Assembly: GCA_016938515.1 (NCBI GenBank)
Contig: JAFGUM010000267.1
Coordinates: 1 to 15,378, forward strand
DNA from: Spirochaetales bacterium
GTDB taxonomy: Bacteria > Spirochaetota > Spirochaetia > Treponematales > UBA12059
DNA: 15,378 bases
Direction of reading: 5' to 3'
The first letter of the stretch is position 1. Each line of letters begins with the position of its first letter. Below are positions 5,335-13,596 of this stretch, piece by piece. The notes under the pieces were generated by a model. It searched no databases, was not told the origin of the DNA, and was given only the letters and a program-made list of their open reading frames with translations. The position numbers and the translations under genes were made by a program.

Positions 5335-7857
5335 TCAGTCGAGGCTGGTTGTTACGCTGAGCACGAATTGCCAGTCGTCGTTGGTCCACTCAAAACCCGT
5401 CGCGTCGTCAAACACGAATTTCTTGGCGAAGTATATCCTGAACGGGAACTGCAGGATTATAAACCGCAAGCCCGCGCCAACGCTGAACGCGAAATTATCA
5501 AGCCCAAGATCCAGCACGCTCGTCCCTGCTTCGTAAGCCCCCGTGCCGGCTTCAATGCCTGGAACATCGAGCAGCCCATCTTCGGTGGCCAGCATGGCTC
5601 CACTTAAGAACCCATCTACGGATAGAATGCCCGGCACCGTGGGTACTCGCAGTTCCAGCCAGTTATCCCACAGCGCGGTACCGTAGTACGACGAGAGTGA
5701 CGACCAGCCTCGTCCGACGAACGTGCCGTCTATGGCGAGCATTGAGGGGTCCGAGGCGGTAATACCGTCGCGCCAGGGCTGGTTGAGCAGGGCCGAGAAC
5801 TTGGAATGGGCGCCGAGAACTCCCTTGAACGCCCACCCCTCGGTAACCGGCACGTCAAAGAGCGTTACGAAGGCATCAGCCCTGGTATCGGTTCGTACGT
5901 AGTAGTTTATCTCGCTACCAAACCACCCGGTGAGCCCCAGCCGCTGGCTGGCGTAGTAGCCCCGCGATGGGTCGTACCATAGATCCAGGTTATTGAGGTA
6001 GGCTCTGCCGTATATGGTGTTTGACATCAGCCACGCGTCGAGGTTCTGCGCGATGCTCTGGTCGTACGGCCGGTACAACGACGCGTCGTAGGTCTTGCGC
6101 TCCAGTTCGTGCTTGATACCGGGTACAAACCCTATAGTGCCCGCCTTCGTGTCAAATCGGTAACCACTCGAATAGCCGAGGCTGAATGTCCAGGTATCGT
6201 AGTTCATCTGGTACGCGTCTGGCACTATCTTGCCCGCGGCGAGGTAGTCCTCGTAACTGTCGTACGGATCGGGAGCCCGGGTAGGATCATCGTAGTCGAA
6301 AATGACGCCAGAAGAGTCCTGCGCCGCCTGCAGCGATTGATGCTCGAACGAGAAATCAACAGCCCCGGAGAGCCGCTTGCCAAAGAGCCAGTCGTCGCTG
6401 AACGAAAACGTAAGATCCTGCGAGTCGAGAGCCAGATTCGTCTTGAGCGCCAGCGTCTGACCGTTTCCTAAAAAGTTGATGTCGCTCCAGTTGACGAGAC
6501 CTATAATCGGGAAACTGCCCGCCGACGCGCTCGGCGTATAGGTAAGGCCAAACTGAATGGAGGCGGTGCTCTGCTCTTCTACGTCAATTACCAAGTCGAC
6601 GAAGAGGTCTTTGCTCCCCTGCTCGTATTCGGGAACGATGGACGAGAAGTACTGGGTGTTGTACAGGTTTCTCAGCGCTTCCAGCACCTTGGTCTTTGAG
6701 AATACATCACCCGATTCCAGCGGAACCAGCCTGCGCAGCACGTAGTCCTTGGTCTTGGTGTTGCCGCGGAATACGACGTCTTCTATGTGCGCCTGCGGTC
6801 GCTCTTCTATGCTCATCACGTACGAAATGGAACCGGCTTCCTCGTTGCGCGTTTCGCCGAGCTTGAATCCGTTGAATATATAGCCATTCTCGAAGTACAA
6901 ATCAGCGACCCGCGACTGATCCTGCATCAGCTTTTCGTAGTCTAGAACGTCACCAGCGCGCGAGCGTACGAGCCCTGACAGTTCCTCGGCCGGATACAGC
7001 TTGTTGCCATCGAAACCCAGACCACCAAACGTGTACCGGCGGCCTTCGGCTATCACGAGGGTAAGCGACAGCCCCATGGCGTCGCCTTTCTCCGATACAC
7101 GCGTCTCGCGCCTGACGTCTACGACTTTGGCGTCTACGTATCCCCGTTTGCGGTAGTATGCCTCGACGGCTTGGCGACTCTCGTCCAGCTTCGTCTCGGT
7201 AAACTGCCCCGGCTGGAACAAGCCCTTTTCCTTTAGGGTAAGCTCGCCTTTGAGCGTAGACGCAGAAACGGCTTCGACGCCTTCGAACTGTATGGAATCA
7301 ACAATGTTCTGGATGCCTTCTACGACCGTAAATACGACGTCATAACCGCCATCGGATCGTTGTATGCCTTCAGAGCTTACCTTGACGTCGGGAAAACCCT
7401 TGGACTGGTACAGCCTGCGTAGCGCTATCTCGTCGAGCCGTATTCGCGAAATGTTGTAGATCGTCTGGGTCTTTACCGTCAGGGAGTCCAGTATCTCCTG
7501 CGTTCGGAGGCCCGCGTTGCCATCAACGGATACCGTTACGACGGCCGGCTTTTCCTTTACCTTGAACAGGATGATAACCGACGAGAAAGCGGCGTCAGAA
7601 GGCACAGCCTCGGGCTGGACGTCATCAAAATAGTCCAGCTCGTAGACCCTCGCGAGCAGTGAAGCCCACAGCTCATCGCTGAACGTCTTGCCCTTGTACT
7701 CGCGCACAATGGGAGCCAGATCTCCGGTCTCTACTACGACAAGACCCTGGAATCGTATATCCTTGATGCTCTTGCCAACGTACCAGGGGGCAGCCGGTTG
7801 CGCGAACGCAAGTGCCCCGGTCGCCGCCAGGACGAGCATAGCTACTATTCGCTTCAT
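5335..7857 (-). CDS. bamA: Outer-membrane protein assembly factor BamA (Omp85 family)
   Basis: 840 residues from the ATG at 7855-7857. A signal peptide (MKRIVAMLVLAATGALAFA, then Gln) is followed by about five POTRA domains over roughly 25-425 (for example IKDIRFQGL, ADLYFENGYIF, IEDVVFRGNTKTKDYVLRR) and a 16-strand-type beta barrel over about 430-840. The loop-6 signature appears as GRGW near residue 714, where most family members have VRGF/Y. BamA inserts beta-barrel proteins into the outer membrane. This start has AGGAAGG 8 nt upstream; an ATG at 7875 overlaps the tamB stop as ATGA but has a poorer ribosome site. Either way tamB and bamA are tightly coupled. The C-terminus reads WQFVLSVTTSLD and does not end in the aromatic residue usual in the family. 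skp follows after 26 nt. Confidence 0.96.
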   Translation of the reverse strand: MKRIVAMLVLAATGALAFAQPAAPWYVGKSIKDIRFQGLVVVETGDLAPIVREYKGKTFSDELWASLLARVYELDYFDDVQPEAVPSDAAFSSVIILFKVKEKPAVVTVSVDGNAGLRTQEILDSLTVKTQTIYNISRIRLDEIALRRLYQSKGFPDVKVSSEGIQRSDGGYDVVFTVVEGIQNIVDSIQFEGVEAVSASTLKGELTLKEKGLFQPGQFTETKLDESRQAVEAYYRKRGYVDAKVVDVRRETRVSEKGDAMGLSLTLVIAEGRRYTFGGLGFDGNKLYPAEELSGLVRSRAGDVLDYEKLMQDQSRVADLYFENGYIFNGFKLGETRNEEAGSISYVMSIEERPQAHIEDVVFRGNTKTKDYVLRRLVPLESGDVFSKTKVLEALRNLYNTQYFSSIVPEYEQGSKDLFVDLVIDVEEQSTASIQFGLTYTPSASAGSFPIIGLVNWSDINFLGNGQTLALKTNLALDSQDLTFSFSDDWLFGKRLSGAVDFSFEHQSLQAAQDSSGVIFDYDDPTRAPDPYDSYEDYLAAGKIVPDAYQMNYDTWTFSLGYSSGYRFDTKAGTIGFVPGIKHELERKTYDASLYRPYDQSIAQNLDAWLMSNTIYGRAYLNNLDLWYDPSRGYYASQRLGLTGWFGSEINYYVRTDTRADAFVTLFDVPVTEGWAFKGVLGAHSKFSALLNQPWRDGITASDPSMLAIDGTFVGRGWSSLSSYYGTALWDNWLELRVPTVPGILSVDGFLSGAMLATEDGLLDVPGIEAGTGAYEAGTSVLDLGLDNFAFSVGAGLRFIILQFPFRIYFAKKFVFDDATGFEWTNDDWQFVLSVTTSLD

Positions 7858-7871
7858 ACCAATAACCTTCC

Positions 7872-10800
7872 TCATTTCAGGGGGATTCTCCACAAGAACG
7901 AAAACGATTGATCTTCTATAAACAAAGAGTCCAGATTCTCAGGCTGTACGCTCCAGTTAAGCGTAAAATGGGGAGCCTTCCATTCCAGGCTGATGTCGGA
8001 GTCTAGTCTCAACGCCGTCGTTGATGCAAGCGGATCGGCGCCGAGTGCCAGCATCAGCTGGAAGAACAGCTTGTCTCCGAGGTACTTGCCCGCGACTATG
8101 GCGGTGTCATCAAGGTAGTCTGCGAGCGTAGTCGGTTCTGTCGAGTCAGACAGGCCCGACACGTCGTAGAGCCAGCGCTGGAACACGAGCGAGCGCACGA
8201 CAAAGAGATCCAGGCCAAGCAGAGACTGCAGGTTGCGTTCGAATACCGAGGTCACGTTGAGCTGTGGAATAAGGTCCAGGTTCTCCACCACCGCCCTGCC
8301 CAGATCCATGCGCCCTTCCTCGGTGCCGCCAACGAGGTTTTTCCCCAGCATCTGCTGTATATCGGCTTCTGACATGCTGGGCACCGATTCAAGAACGAAC
8401 GACAGGTCTGACAAGCGGCGATCTACCGCGCGAAGCGTAACGACTACGGTACCGTCTCCCGCATCGCTACGCGTCTCCGCTTCCAGATTTATCATCGGGT
8501 CAAACTGATCGGCATCCTCGGCAAACTCTATCGTGGCGGACTTCAGGTAGAAATTGCGCTGAATGTATATTACCGAGCCTCCCCGGAGCGTCGTGGTGCC
8601 GTCCAGGCTATAATCCCCGCGCGCGACGTCAAAAGAAACGGACAGCTTGCTTGATGGGTCTGCCTGGCCGTACACGATGGGCAGCCGCTTGTCAGGAAAA
8701 TAGACGCGCACACCCTTGCCGAAGGCCAGATCCAGTGCCCCGGACAGGTCGTATGAGTCAGATTCACCAGACTTCTGCCGCACTACGTCTGTAGTCAGCA
8801 CGATATCACCCGATGAAAGCGTGATGGCGCCGTCTATGCGCGTTCGCTCCGCGTTAGCCGCGATGCGCAGGTCAGGGCTTGCGGTTCCGATTATATCAAG
8901 CCCAAGGAGGCGCGTGGCTATGGGTACGAGGCCTTCTCCTTCTCTGCGCACCGAGATGCTGATATCGTCGGGCAACCCGCCGTGCAGGATGGCTTCCAGA
9001 GATAGCATCAGGGTCGCGCCTTCGCATGGCACGCCCGTCTGGTTGGTCTCCATGGTACCGCCGGTAAAGAACAGTGGCTCGGTGAGCGGACCTATGGGAG
9101 CTGGTACGAAATCAGGAACTGACAGGTAGAAATTCTCAAACTCGACCACGCCTTCTACGGAGGGATCTATCGTGGTACCACGAATTTTGAGTTCGCCCCT
9201 TGCTCTACCGGAATCTACGCGCACGATGGGGAGTTCAAGTATGCCAAACAGGAATGGCAGATCGACGACGGCGTCGCTCACATCAAGGCTTATCGACGCG
9301 TCGGCAATCCTGCCAGAAGCGCTGAAGGACAGCGGCATCGACGGCGCGAAAGCCGCGACGAGCTCACCTGCCGGCCCGAGGCTGCCGCGTACCTGGTTGG
9401 CATTACCGGCTGCAACAACCGTGTACCCCTGGCTTCTCGTCAGCGAAAGGGGTATGGCTCCGAGCTCATCCGAGCCCCACCTGGCCGTACTGAGCACTCC
9501 CGTCAACCGGTAGGCGTCGAAGGGTGATGCCCGTTCTTGTATTTCCGTAGGCGCAGCCACGGTAGCTTCACCAGCCAGCTCAGATACGCCTGTCGCGCTC
9601 AGCTCTCCTGAGAGAGAAGTCTTGCCAACGGCAAGGCTGAGAGTGGCAGACAGCTCGAGGGCCGCGTCGTCTATGCCGTACTCGAGGGAGAGACCATCCA
9701 GTGTATGCGCACCGAGGCGAGCCCTTGAATCGACCAGCGTCACCACTCCCCCTTCGTACGAACCCGAACCCGCGGCAAACGGCAAATCATCAGCCCTCTG
9801 CCCCCCATTCATCGTAAACTGAAAATCCACCAGCGGCGCTTCAAGCACCCCCGATACAGACGCATCCACGTCCAGCACGCCACGCAGCACCGGGATACCA
9901 AGCCGCGCGAGGGGGGCTTTTCTTGTCATCAGGGTGCCGCTTATGTAACCCTCGCGCCGGTATTCCCCCGTGAGCACGTAGTACTCTCCGTCAGGCCCGT
10001 CTACGCGTCCGCTGGCCGATACTCGAAAACCGTCACCGAGTGCCCAGGTTACGTCCATGGCGCCCTGAAGCTTCGAGGCGGTGTCTGCGTAGCGTAGCTC
10101 GCCGAATCTGCCACCATTCTGGTTAAACGCGCCAGTCGCGGCGATAGATGGAATTGGCCTGGATGAACCGGGAGGCTGCGCCAGGGAAAACGATACCAGG
10201 ACAAAGCTCCACTCATCCATCTCCACAAAGCGTATGGTAGCCGCCGCTGACAGAAACGACACCGTGTTGAACAGCGGCACGGGCATGTCCACCACCGAAA
10301 GGCTGGCGAGGTAAGAATCCGCCCCACTCCTGGCTACGAAGCGCAGACCGTAATCGCCAAAGAGGACGATGGATTCATCTACCATCGCACCGCTCAACGC
10401 GTACGGAACGTCCTCTACGCGAAAGTCGGCTTCAAACCCGGCGGAAGATTTGTCTCCGTAGTCCATTGATGCCGACCCGGATATGGAATAGCCTCCTATT
10501 GTCGCGTCGAAGGAACGCACCTCGAGCCGGCCCAGGCCACCGGAGAAACTCGTTACCCCGAACCCGCTGATGACGCCGTCGTACACGAGCAACAAGTTGG
10601 ATGCATTGAAGGACAGGCCCTTGAAATCGCTGTACAGGGAGATTTCTCCCCCCACGCCGAGCGGTGAAAGCGCAGCTGCCGCACCTGATCCGAGCATAGC
10701 GCGCAGGATACCATCAAAAGCCGATAGCTTCGTGTCGCCAAACCGGACAACGGCTTCCAGGTAGGGTTCTGTACCCAGTACCACCGTGCCTTCCACGACG

Positions 10801-12233
10801 AGCCGCGATTCCCCCGTACCCGAAGAGGGCTCAAGATATGCAGCAGGCTCTGCTCCGGCTATGAACGATACCGGGATGGCTCCAGCCGCCGAGGGCAAGC
10901 CCGCGTCCATGTAGAACGTAGCGGAGTCTTCTGCCAGATCGAGCGTTATGGTCGCGTCGCGCAGAGCGGTATCCGCAGCTCGCAACTCCGGAGCGTACGC
11001 GAACCAGGAAGACCCGGCTCCCGACACTTCAAATTCAGCAGAAGCCCTGAGCCCGTCGGCGATAACGTACCCAAGCCCAAGCCGCCCTTCGGCGCCAAGC
11101 GTGGAGGGTCTGAGGCTGCCGGAGAAAGAAGCATCGAGCGTGGCGTTTCGTATCGAAGCGGTGGCAACCCGGATGGCCCTCCACCCCCCAGCGGCAGACA
11201 CCCTGAACCGGGCATTCCCGCCTGGCAGATCGAGTGGCAAGCTACCTGAAAGATCCACCCGGCCTTCCGTTCCTGCCACGCTCATATCGGTGGAACCCGA
11301 CACCGAGCCAGAGTACTCAGCGTCAAACCAGGGCAACAGGTACTCAAGACTCCCCGACGGGGAGAACAGAGCGCGGGGGTGCCATCGGGAAAAAGAACCG
11401 TAAAAGGACAGTCTCCCGGTATCCGCATTCCACGACGCTACCATCTCCTCCACGCCACCTGCGGGTTTGAGCGTGACTGATGCCTCACCCTCACCGAATG
11501 CACCGTCAAGCCGAATCTGGGACAACGTGCCAATATCGCTGCTGCCAGCTAGTATGGCGGACACTGAGCCTTCCAGCGGCGCTACACCCAGCTCCGCGCT
11601 GCAGGAGAACGGCAGCTCCGCCAACGAAGCAAGCGCCCGCCGGGAAGGATCGATGACTCGTAGCGAACCGGCGATGCTGGCACCCAGCCTTCCATCATCC
11701 CGAAAAACCAGGTCTGCCGCCCGCACCCGGGCACCAAGTTCAAGTCCGTCGTCAAAGCGGAGGTTTACTGAGGCGCGTCTGATTTCAAGCGTCGGCCCCG
11801 GACTGGCCGTAGCCTGGGTGCCGCCAGAACCCGCGGCTGCCGTAAGGCGCTCCACCAGCGCGACGACGTCATCGTAGGCGGCGTCGACGACGAGGCCTTC
11901 TACCCGTATCTTCCGTACGACGAGCCTGCCGGACAGCAAGGCTCCCGTGTCGTAGGTCATTTCCGCGCTGGCGGCGCTGAGTTCCAGGTTTTCCCCGGCG
12001 GCTATCCGCACAGCCGCAAGCCGCACAGACCCGATCAGGCGGGGAGAAGCACTACCGTAGCTTGCAGAAAATCCCTGCCCGCCGATGATTGCGCCAACCT
12101 CTCGCTCCAGAGCCGCTGCCGCCATCGATTCCAGGCGAGCCAGAAGCGGCCGGGAGGCAAAAGCCCAGACTGCGGCGACGGTTATGACGATAGTGGCGGC
12201 GATTGCAAGCGGCGCCGGGGCACGGAGCTTCAC
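7872..12233 (-). CDS. tamB: TamB / AsmA-like inter-membrane translocation and lipid-transport protein (DUF490)
   Basis: About 1453 residues from the GTG at 12231-12233. One N-terminal membrane anchor (about 8-26, LAIAATIVITVAAVWAF) is followed by a very long run of short alternating beta strands and Gly turns, as expected for the periplasm-spanning beta-groove of TamB/AsmA proteins. The C-terminal TamB (DUF490) domain is recognisable from about residue 1170 onward (YSLDGTTTLRGGSVIYIQRN, then MSEADIQQMLGKNLVGG). TamB-like proteins link the inner membrane to an Omp85 protein; current work favours phospholipid transport to the outer membrane. The location directly upstream of bamA, with ends within 15 nt, suggests BamA as the outer-membrane partner, since spirochaetes generally lack TamA. 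The frame stays open upstream to 12470, but that part lies over tmk and would hide the anchor. The GTG has no Shine-Dalgarno. Confidence 0.92.
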   Translation of the reverse strand: MKLRAPAPLAIAATIVITVAAVWAFASRPLLARLESMAAAALEREVGAIIGGQGFSASYGSASPRLIGSVRLAAVRIAAGENLELSAASAEMTYDTGALLSGRLVVRKIRVEGLVVDAAYDDVVALVERLTAAAGSGGTQATASPGPTLEIRRASVNLRFDDGLELGARVRAADLVFRDDGRLGASIAGSLRVIDPSRRALASLAELPFSCSAELGVAPLEGSVSAILAGSSDIGTLSQIRLDGAFGEGEASVTLKPAGGVEEMVASWNADTGRLSFYGSFSRWHPRALFSPSGSLEYLLPWFDAEYSGSVSGSTDMSVAGTEGRVDLSGSLPLDLPGGNARFRVSAAGGWRAIRVATASIRNATLDASFSGSLRPSTLGAEGRLGLGYVIADGLRASAEFEVSGAGSSWFAYAPELRAADTALRDATITLDLAEDSATFYMDAGLPSAAGAIPVSFIAGAEPAAYLEPSSGTGESRLVVEGTVVLGTEPYLEAVVRFGDTKLSAFDGILRAMLGSGAAAALSPLGVGGEISLYSDFKGLSFNASNLLLVYDGVISGFGVTSFSGGLGRLEVRSFDATIGGYSISGSASMDYGDKSSAGFEADFRVEDVPYALSGAMVDESIVLFGDYGLRFVARSGADSYLASLSVVDMPVPLFNTVSFLSAAATIRFVEMDEWSFVLVSFSLAQPPGSSRPIPSIAATGAFNQNGGRFGELRYADTASKLQGAMDVTWALGDGFRVSASGRVDGPDGEYYVLTGEYRREGYISGTLMTRKAPLARLGIPVLRGVLDVDASVSGVLEAPLVDFQFTMNGGQRADDLPFAAGSGSYEGGVVTLVDSRARLGAHTLDGLSLEYGIDDAALELSATLSLAVGKTSLSGELSATGVSELAGEATVAAPTEIQERASPFDAYRLTGVLSTARWGSDELGAIPLSLTRSQGYTVVAAGNANQVRGSLGPAGELVAAFAPSMPLSFSASGRIADASISLDVSDAVVDLPFLFGILELPIVRVDSGRARGELKIRGTTIDPSVEGVVEFENFYLSVPDFVPAPIGPLTEPLFFTGGTMETNQTGVPCEGATLMLSLEAILHGGLPDDISISVRREGEGLVPIATRLLGLDIIGTASPDLRIAANAERTRIDGAITLSSGDIVLTTDVVRQKSGESDSYDLSGALDLAFGKGVRVYFPDKRLPIVYGQADPSSKLSVSFDVARGDYSLDGTTTLRGGSVIYIQRNFYLKSATIEFAEDADQFDPMINLEAETRSDAGDGTVVVTLRAVDRRLSDLSFVLESVPSMSEADIQQMLGKNLVGGTEEGRMDLGRAVVENLDLIPQLNVTSVFERNLQSLLGLDLFVVRSLVFQRWLYDVSGLSDSTEPTTLADYLDDTAIVAGKYLGDKLFFQLMLALGADPLASTTALRLDSDISLEWKAPHFTLNWSVQPENLDSLFIEDQSFSFLWRIPLK

Positions 12234-12240
12234 GACATCA

Positions 12241-12249
12241 ACAGTACCA
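12241..12249 (-). promoter_or_regulatory. Possible extended -10 of the tamB-bamA-skp operon
   Basis: On the minus strand TGG-TACTGT (12249-12241) has the TGn extension of an extended -10 box but matches TATAAT at only 3 of 6. No convincing -35 lies 17 nt upstream. It ends 7 nt before the GTG of tamB, which would make that mRNA leaderless as well. Weak evidence. Confidence 0.25.
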
Positions 12250-12261
12250 CAGCCAGAGGCC

Positions 12262-12290
12262 TTGCGCCAGAACGTGGTCGGCGTTATGCT
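12262..12290 (+). promoter_or_regulatory. Promoter of tmk, predicting a leaderless or near-leaderless mRNA
   Basis: TTGCGC (12262-12267), a 17-nt spacer and TATGCT (12285-12290) match the sigma70 consensus at 4 of 6 in each box. The -10 box ends 9 nt before the ATG at 12300, the same spacing as at mutS. Transcription should start about 2-4 nt before the start codon, and no Shine-Dalgarno is present. Confidence 0.55.
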
Positions 12291-12299
12291 CCGTTCGCC

Positions 12300-12938
12300 A
12301 TGAGCAACAGCAGAGACGTGATACGCGGCTTCATTGTTTTTGAAGGAATAGACGGTTCCGGAACGACCACCCAGCTCGAGCGGCTTGTCACCAGGCTTGA
12401 CGCCCGTGGAGTGCCACACTCGGCATCGTGCGAGCCAACCGATGGGCCGATAGGGCAGCTGATACGACAAGCCCTGTCAGGAGTGTTTCCGGCATCGCCT
12501 CAGACGGTAGCCAGACTGTTCGCGGCCGACCGCGGAGAACACCTGTACAGCCCGGGTGGCCTCGTGGAGCAGGCAACCGCCGGCCGCCTGGTCGTGACCG
12601 ATCGCTACCTGTTTTCTTCGCTCGCCTACCAGGGCCTGACCTGCGGCCCGGAACTTCCCGCCTCTCTCAACGCGCCGTTTCCGCTACCAGAAATGGTGCT
12701 GTATTTTCATCTACCCCCGGCCACCGCGGCCAGGCGCATGGCGGAAAGAAAATCACTGGATATTTACGAGAACACAGATTTCCAGGAACGGGTAGCTACG
12801 GCGTACGAGGCGGTGATGACGTCATTTGAGGGCTCAGGATCGTCTATAATCCGCATAGACGCGGCGGCCAACGCCCTCGACGTCGAGAAAGCCGTCTGGG
12901 CAGCCGTGGCCCCCATCGTCACCAGAATCGCGGGCTGA
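12300..12938 (+). CDS. tmk: Thymidylate kinase (dTMP kinase), P-loop lysine replaced
   Basis: A 212-residue nucleoside-monophosphate kinase that makes dTDP from dTMP and ATP. Family landmarks in order are FEGIDGSGTTTQ (14-25, P-loop), CEPTDGPIGQLIR (44-56), LFAADRGEHL (73-82), TDRYLFSSLAYQG (100-112, DRY motif and dTMP contacts) and a LID-like segment RMAERKSLDIYEN (146-158). The P-loop reads GSGTTTQ where almost all relatives have GxGK[ST]T: Thr22 (codon ACG) stands in the lysine's place. Everything else looks intact, and there is no frameshift, so it is probably functional in a variant way or shares a lineage-specific P-loop. The ATG at 12300 has no Shine-Dalgarno but a promoter directly upstream; the GTG at codon 7 is an unlikely alternative. 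It is divergent from tamB with a 66-nt gap. Confidence 0.92.
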   Translation: MSNSRDVIRGFIVFEGIDGSGTTTQLERLVTRLDARGVPHSASCEPTDGPIGQLIRQALSGVFPASPQTVARLFAADRGEHLYSPGGLVEQATAGRLVVTDRYLFSSLAYQGLTCGPELPASLNAPFPLPEMVLYFHLPPATAARRMAERKSLDIYENTDFQERVATAYEAVMTSFEGSGSSIIRIDAAANALDVEKAVWAAVAPIVTRIAG

Positions 12939-12996
12939 AGTCCTGGGAGCGCAACCCGCTATACGCCCGGGCTCCACTGTCCGATACTAGATAGGT

Positions 12997-13596
12997 ATGA
13001 AGCGCATTGTAGCCGCGTGCTTACTCCTCGTAACCTCCTCGATGGCTCTTCCGGGCTACCCTGTGTATTTCAAGGAGCAGTTTTTCCGCTTGTACCATAT
13101 ACACTATATCCAGTATCCAGACGATACGATAGAAAACATCTACTGGCTGGAACAGGCGACCAAGGCCGATTTTTGCAACCCCCTGTACGCGCTGGCCAAA
13201 ATCCCTGATGAGAAGCACTGGGAACGCTACCGCTACCTCTTTAATATGCACGTTGACCTCAAGCTCATCGAGCAGCACCTGTATCTCGGTTCCAAGTTCG
13301 ACAAGCGCGTCGCGTACTTCTACAACGCGCCATGGAAGCGGGAGAACCTTGAAAGCCTGGAAACAGCCGAAACGGCGTACCGCGCCGCGCTGACGTACTG
13401 GAACACAGCAAAAGAGTGGGCGCTCAAGGCGCAGGGCATCCGCTGGACACACCTGCCAGAGGTACAGTTCTGGGAGGACGAAGCGTTTCGCATAGCGGAA
13501 GGTACGCTCGACTACGAAACCATCATCGCCGATGAGCTTGCAAGACTTGCCAGGGTTCGCGCGGCGTTCGAGGCTATGGATGAGGCCAGCTATTGA
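12997..13596 (+). CDS. Unrecognised secreted, aromatic-rich protein
   Basis: 199 residues; I do not recognise the family. An N-terminal signal peptide is clear (MKRIVAACLLLVTSSMA), probably cut near residue 17-20, so the mature protein is likely periplasmic or surface-exposed. The rest is predicted mostly helical and strikingly aromatic: about 33 of 199 residues are Tyr, Phe or Trp, dense in 21-50 (YFKEQFFRLYHIHYIQY) and 75-113. The spacing of aromatic and Ala residues could fit TPR-like helical hairpins, but no repeat is convincing. The mature part has a single Cys, at 60. The ATG at 12997 follows ATAGGT, again with AGG only one base away. The gene starts 58 nt after tmk and its stop overlaps the TTG start of the next gene, so it belongs to the tmk-thiN group. 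Codon use resembles its neighbours. Confidence 0.85.
   Translation: MKRIVAACLLLVTSSMALPGYPVYFKEQFFRLYHIHYIQYPDDTIENIYWLEQATKADFCNPLYALAKIPDEKHWERYRYLFNMHVDLKLIEQHLYLGSKFDKRVAYFYNAPWKRENLESLETAETAYRAALTYWNTAKEWALKAQGIRWTHLPEVQFWEDEAFRIAEGTLDYETIIADELARLARVRAAFEAMDEASY

Noticed and set aside
5309..5389. In-frame upstream extension of skp by 27 codons
   Set aside because: It would overlap the end of bamA and hide an obvious signal peptide that starts at 5308.
4934..5536. Open frame of 200 codons on the plus strand
   Set aside because: It is a shadow across skp, the skp-bamA gap and the end of bamA; the minus-strand genes are certain.
12234..12470. In-frame upstream extension of tamB by 79 codons
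   Set aside because: It lies antisense over tmk, has no signal-like start, and would place the TamB membrane anchor deep inside the protein. The GTG at 12233 gives a normal anchor position.
12930..12959. GCGGG (12930-12934) with CCCGC (12955-12959) after tmk as a terminator
   Set aside because: Only 5 bp around a 20-nt loop, and no U tract follows.
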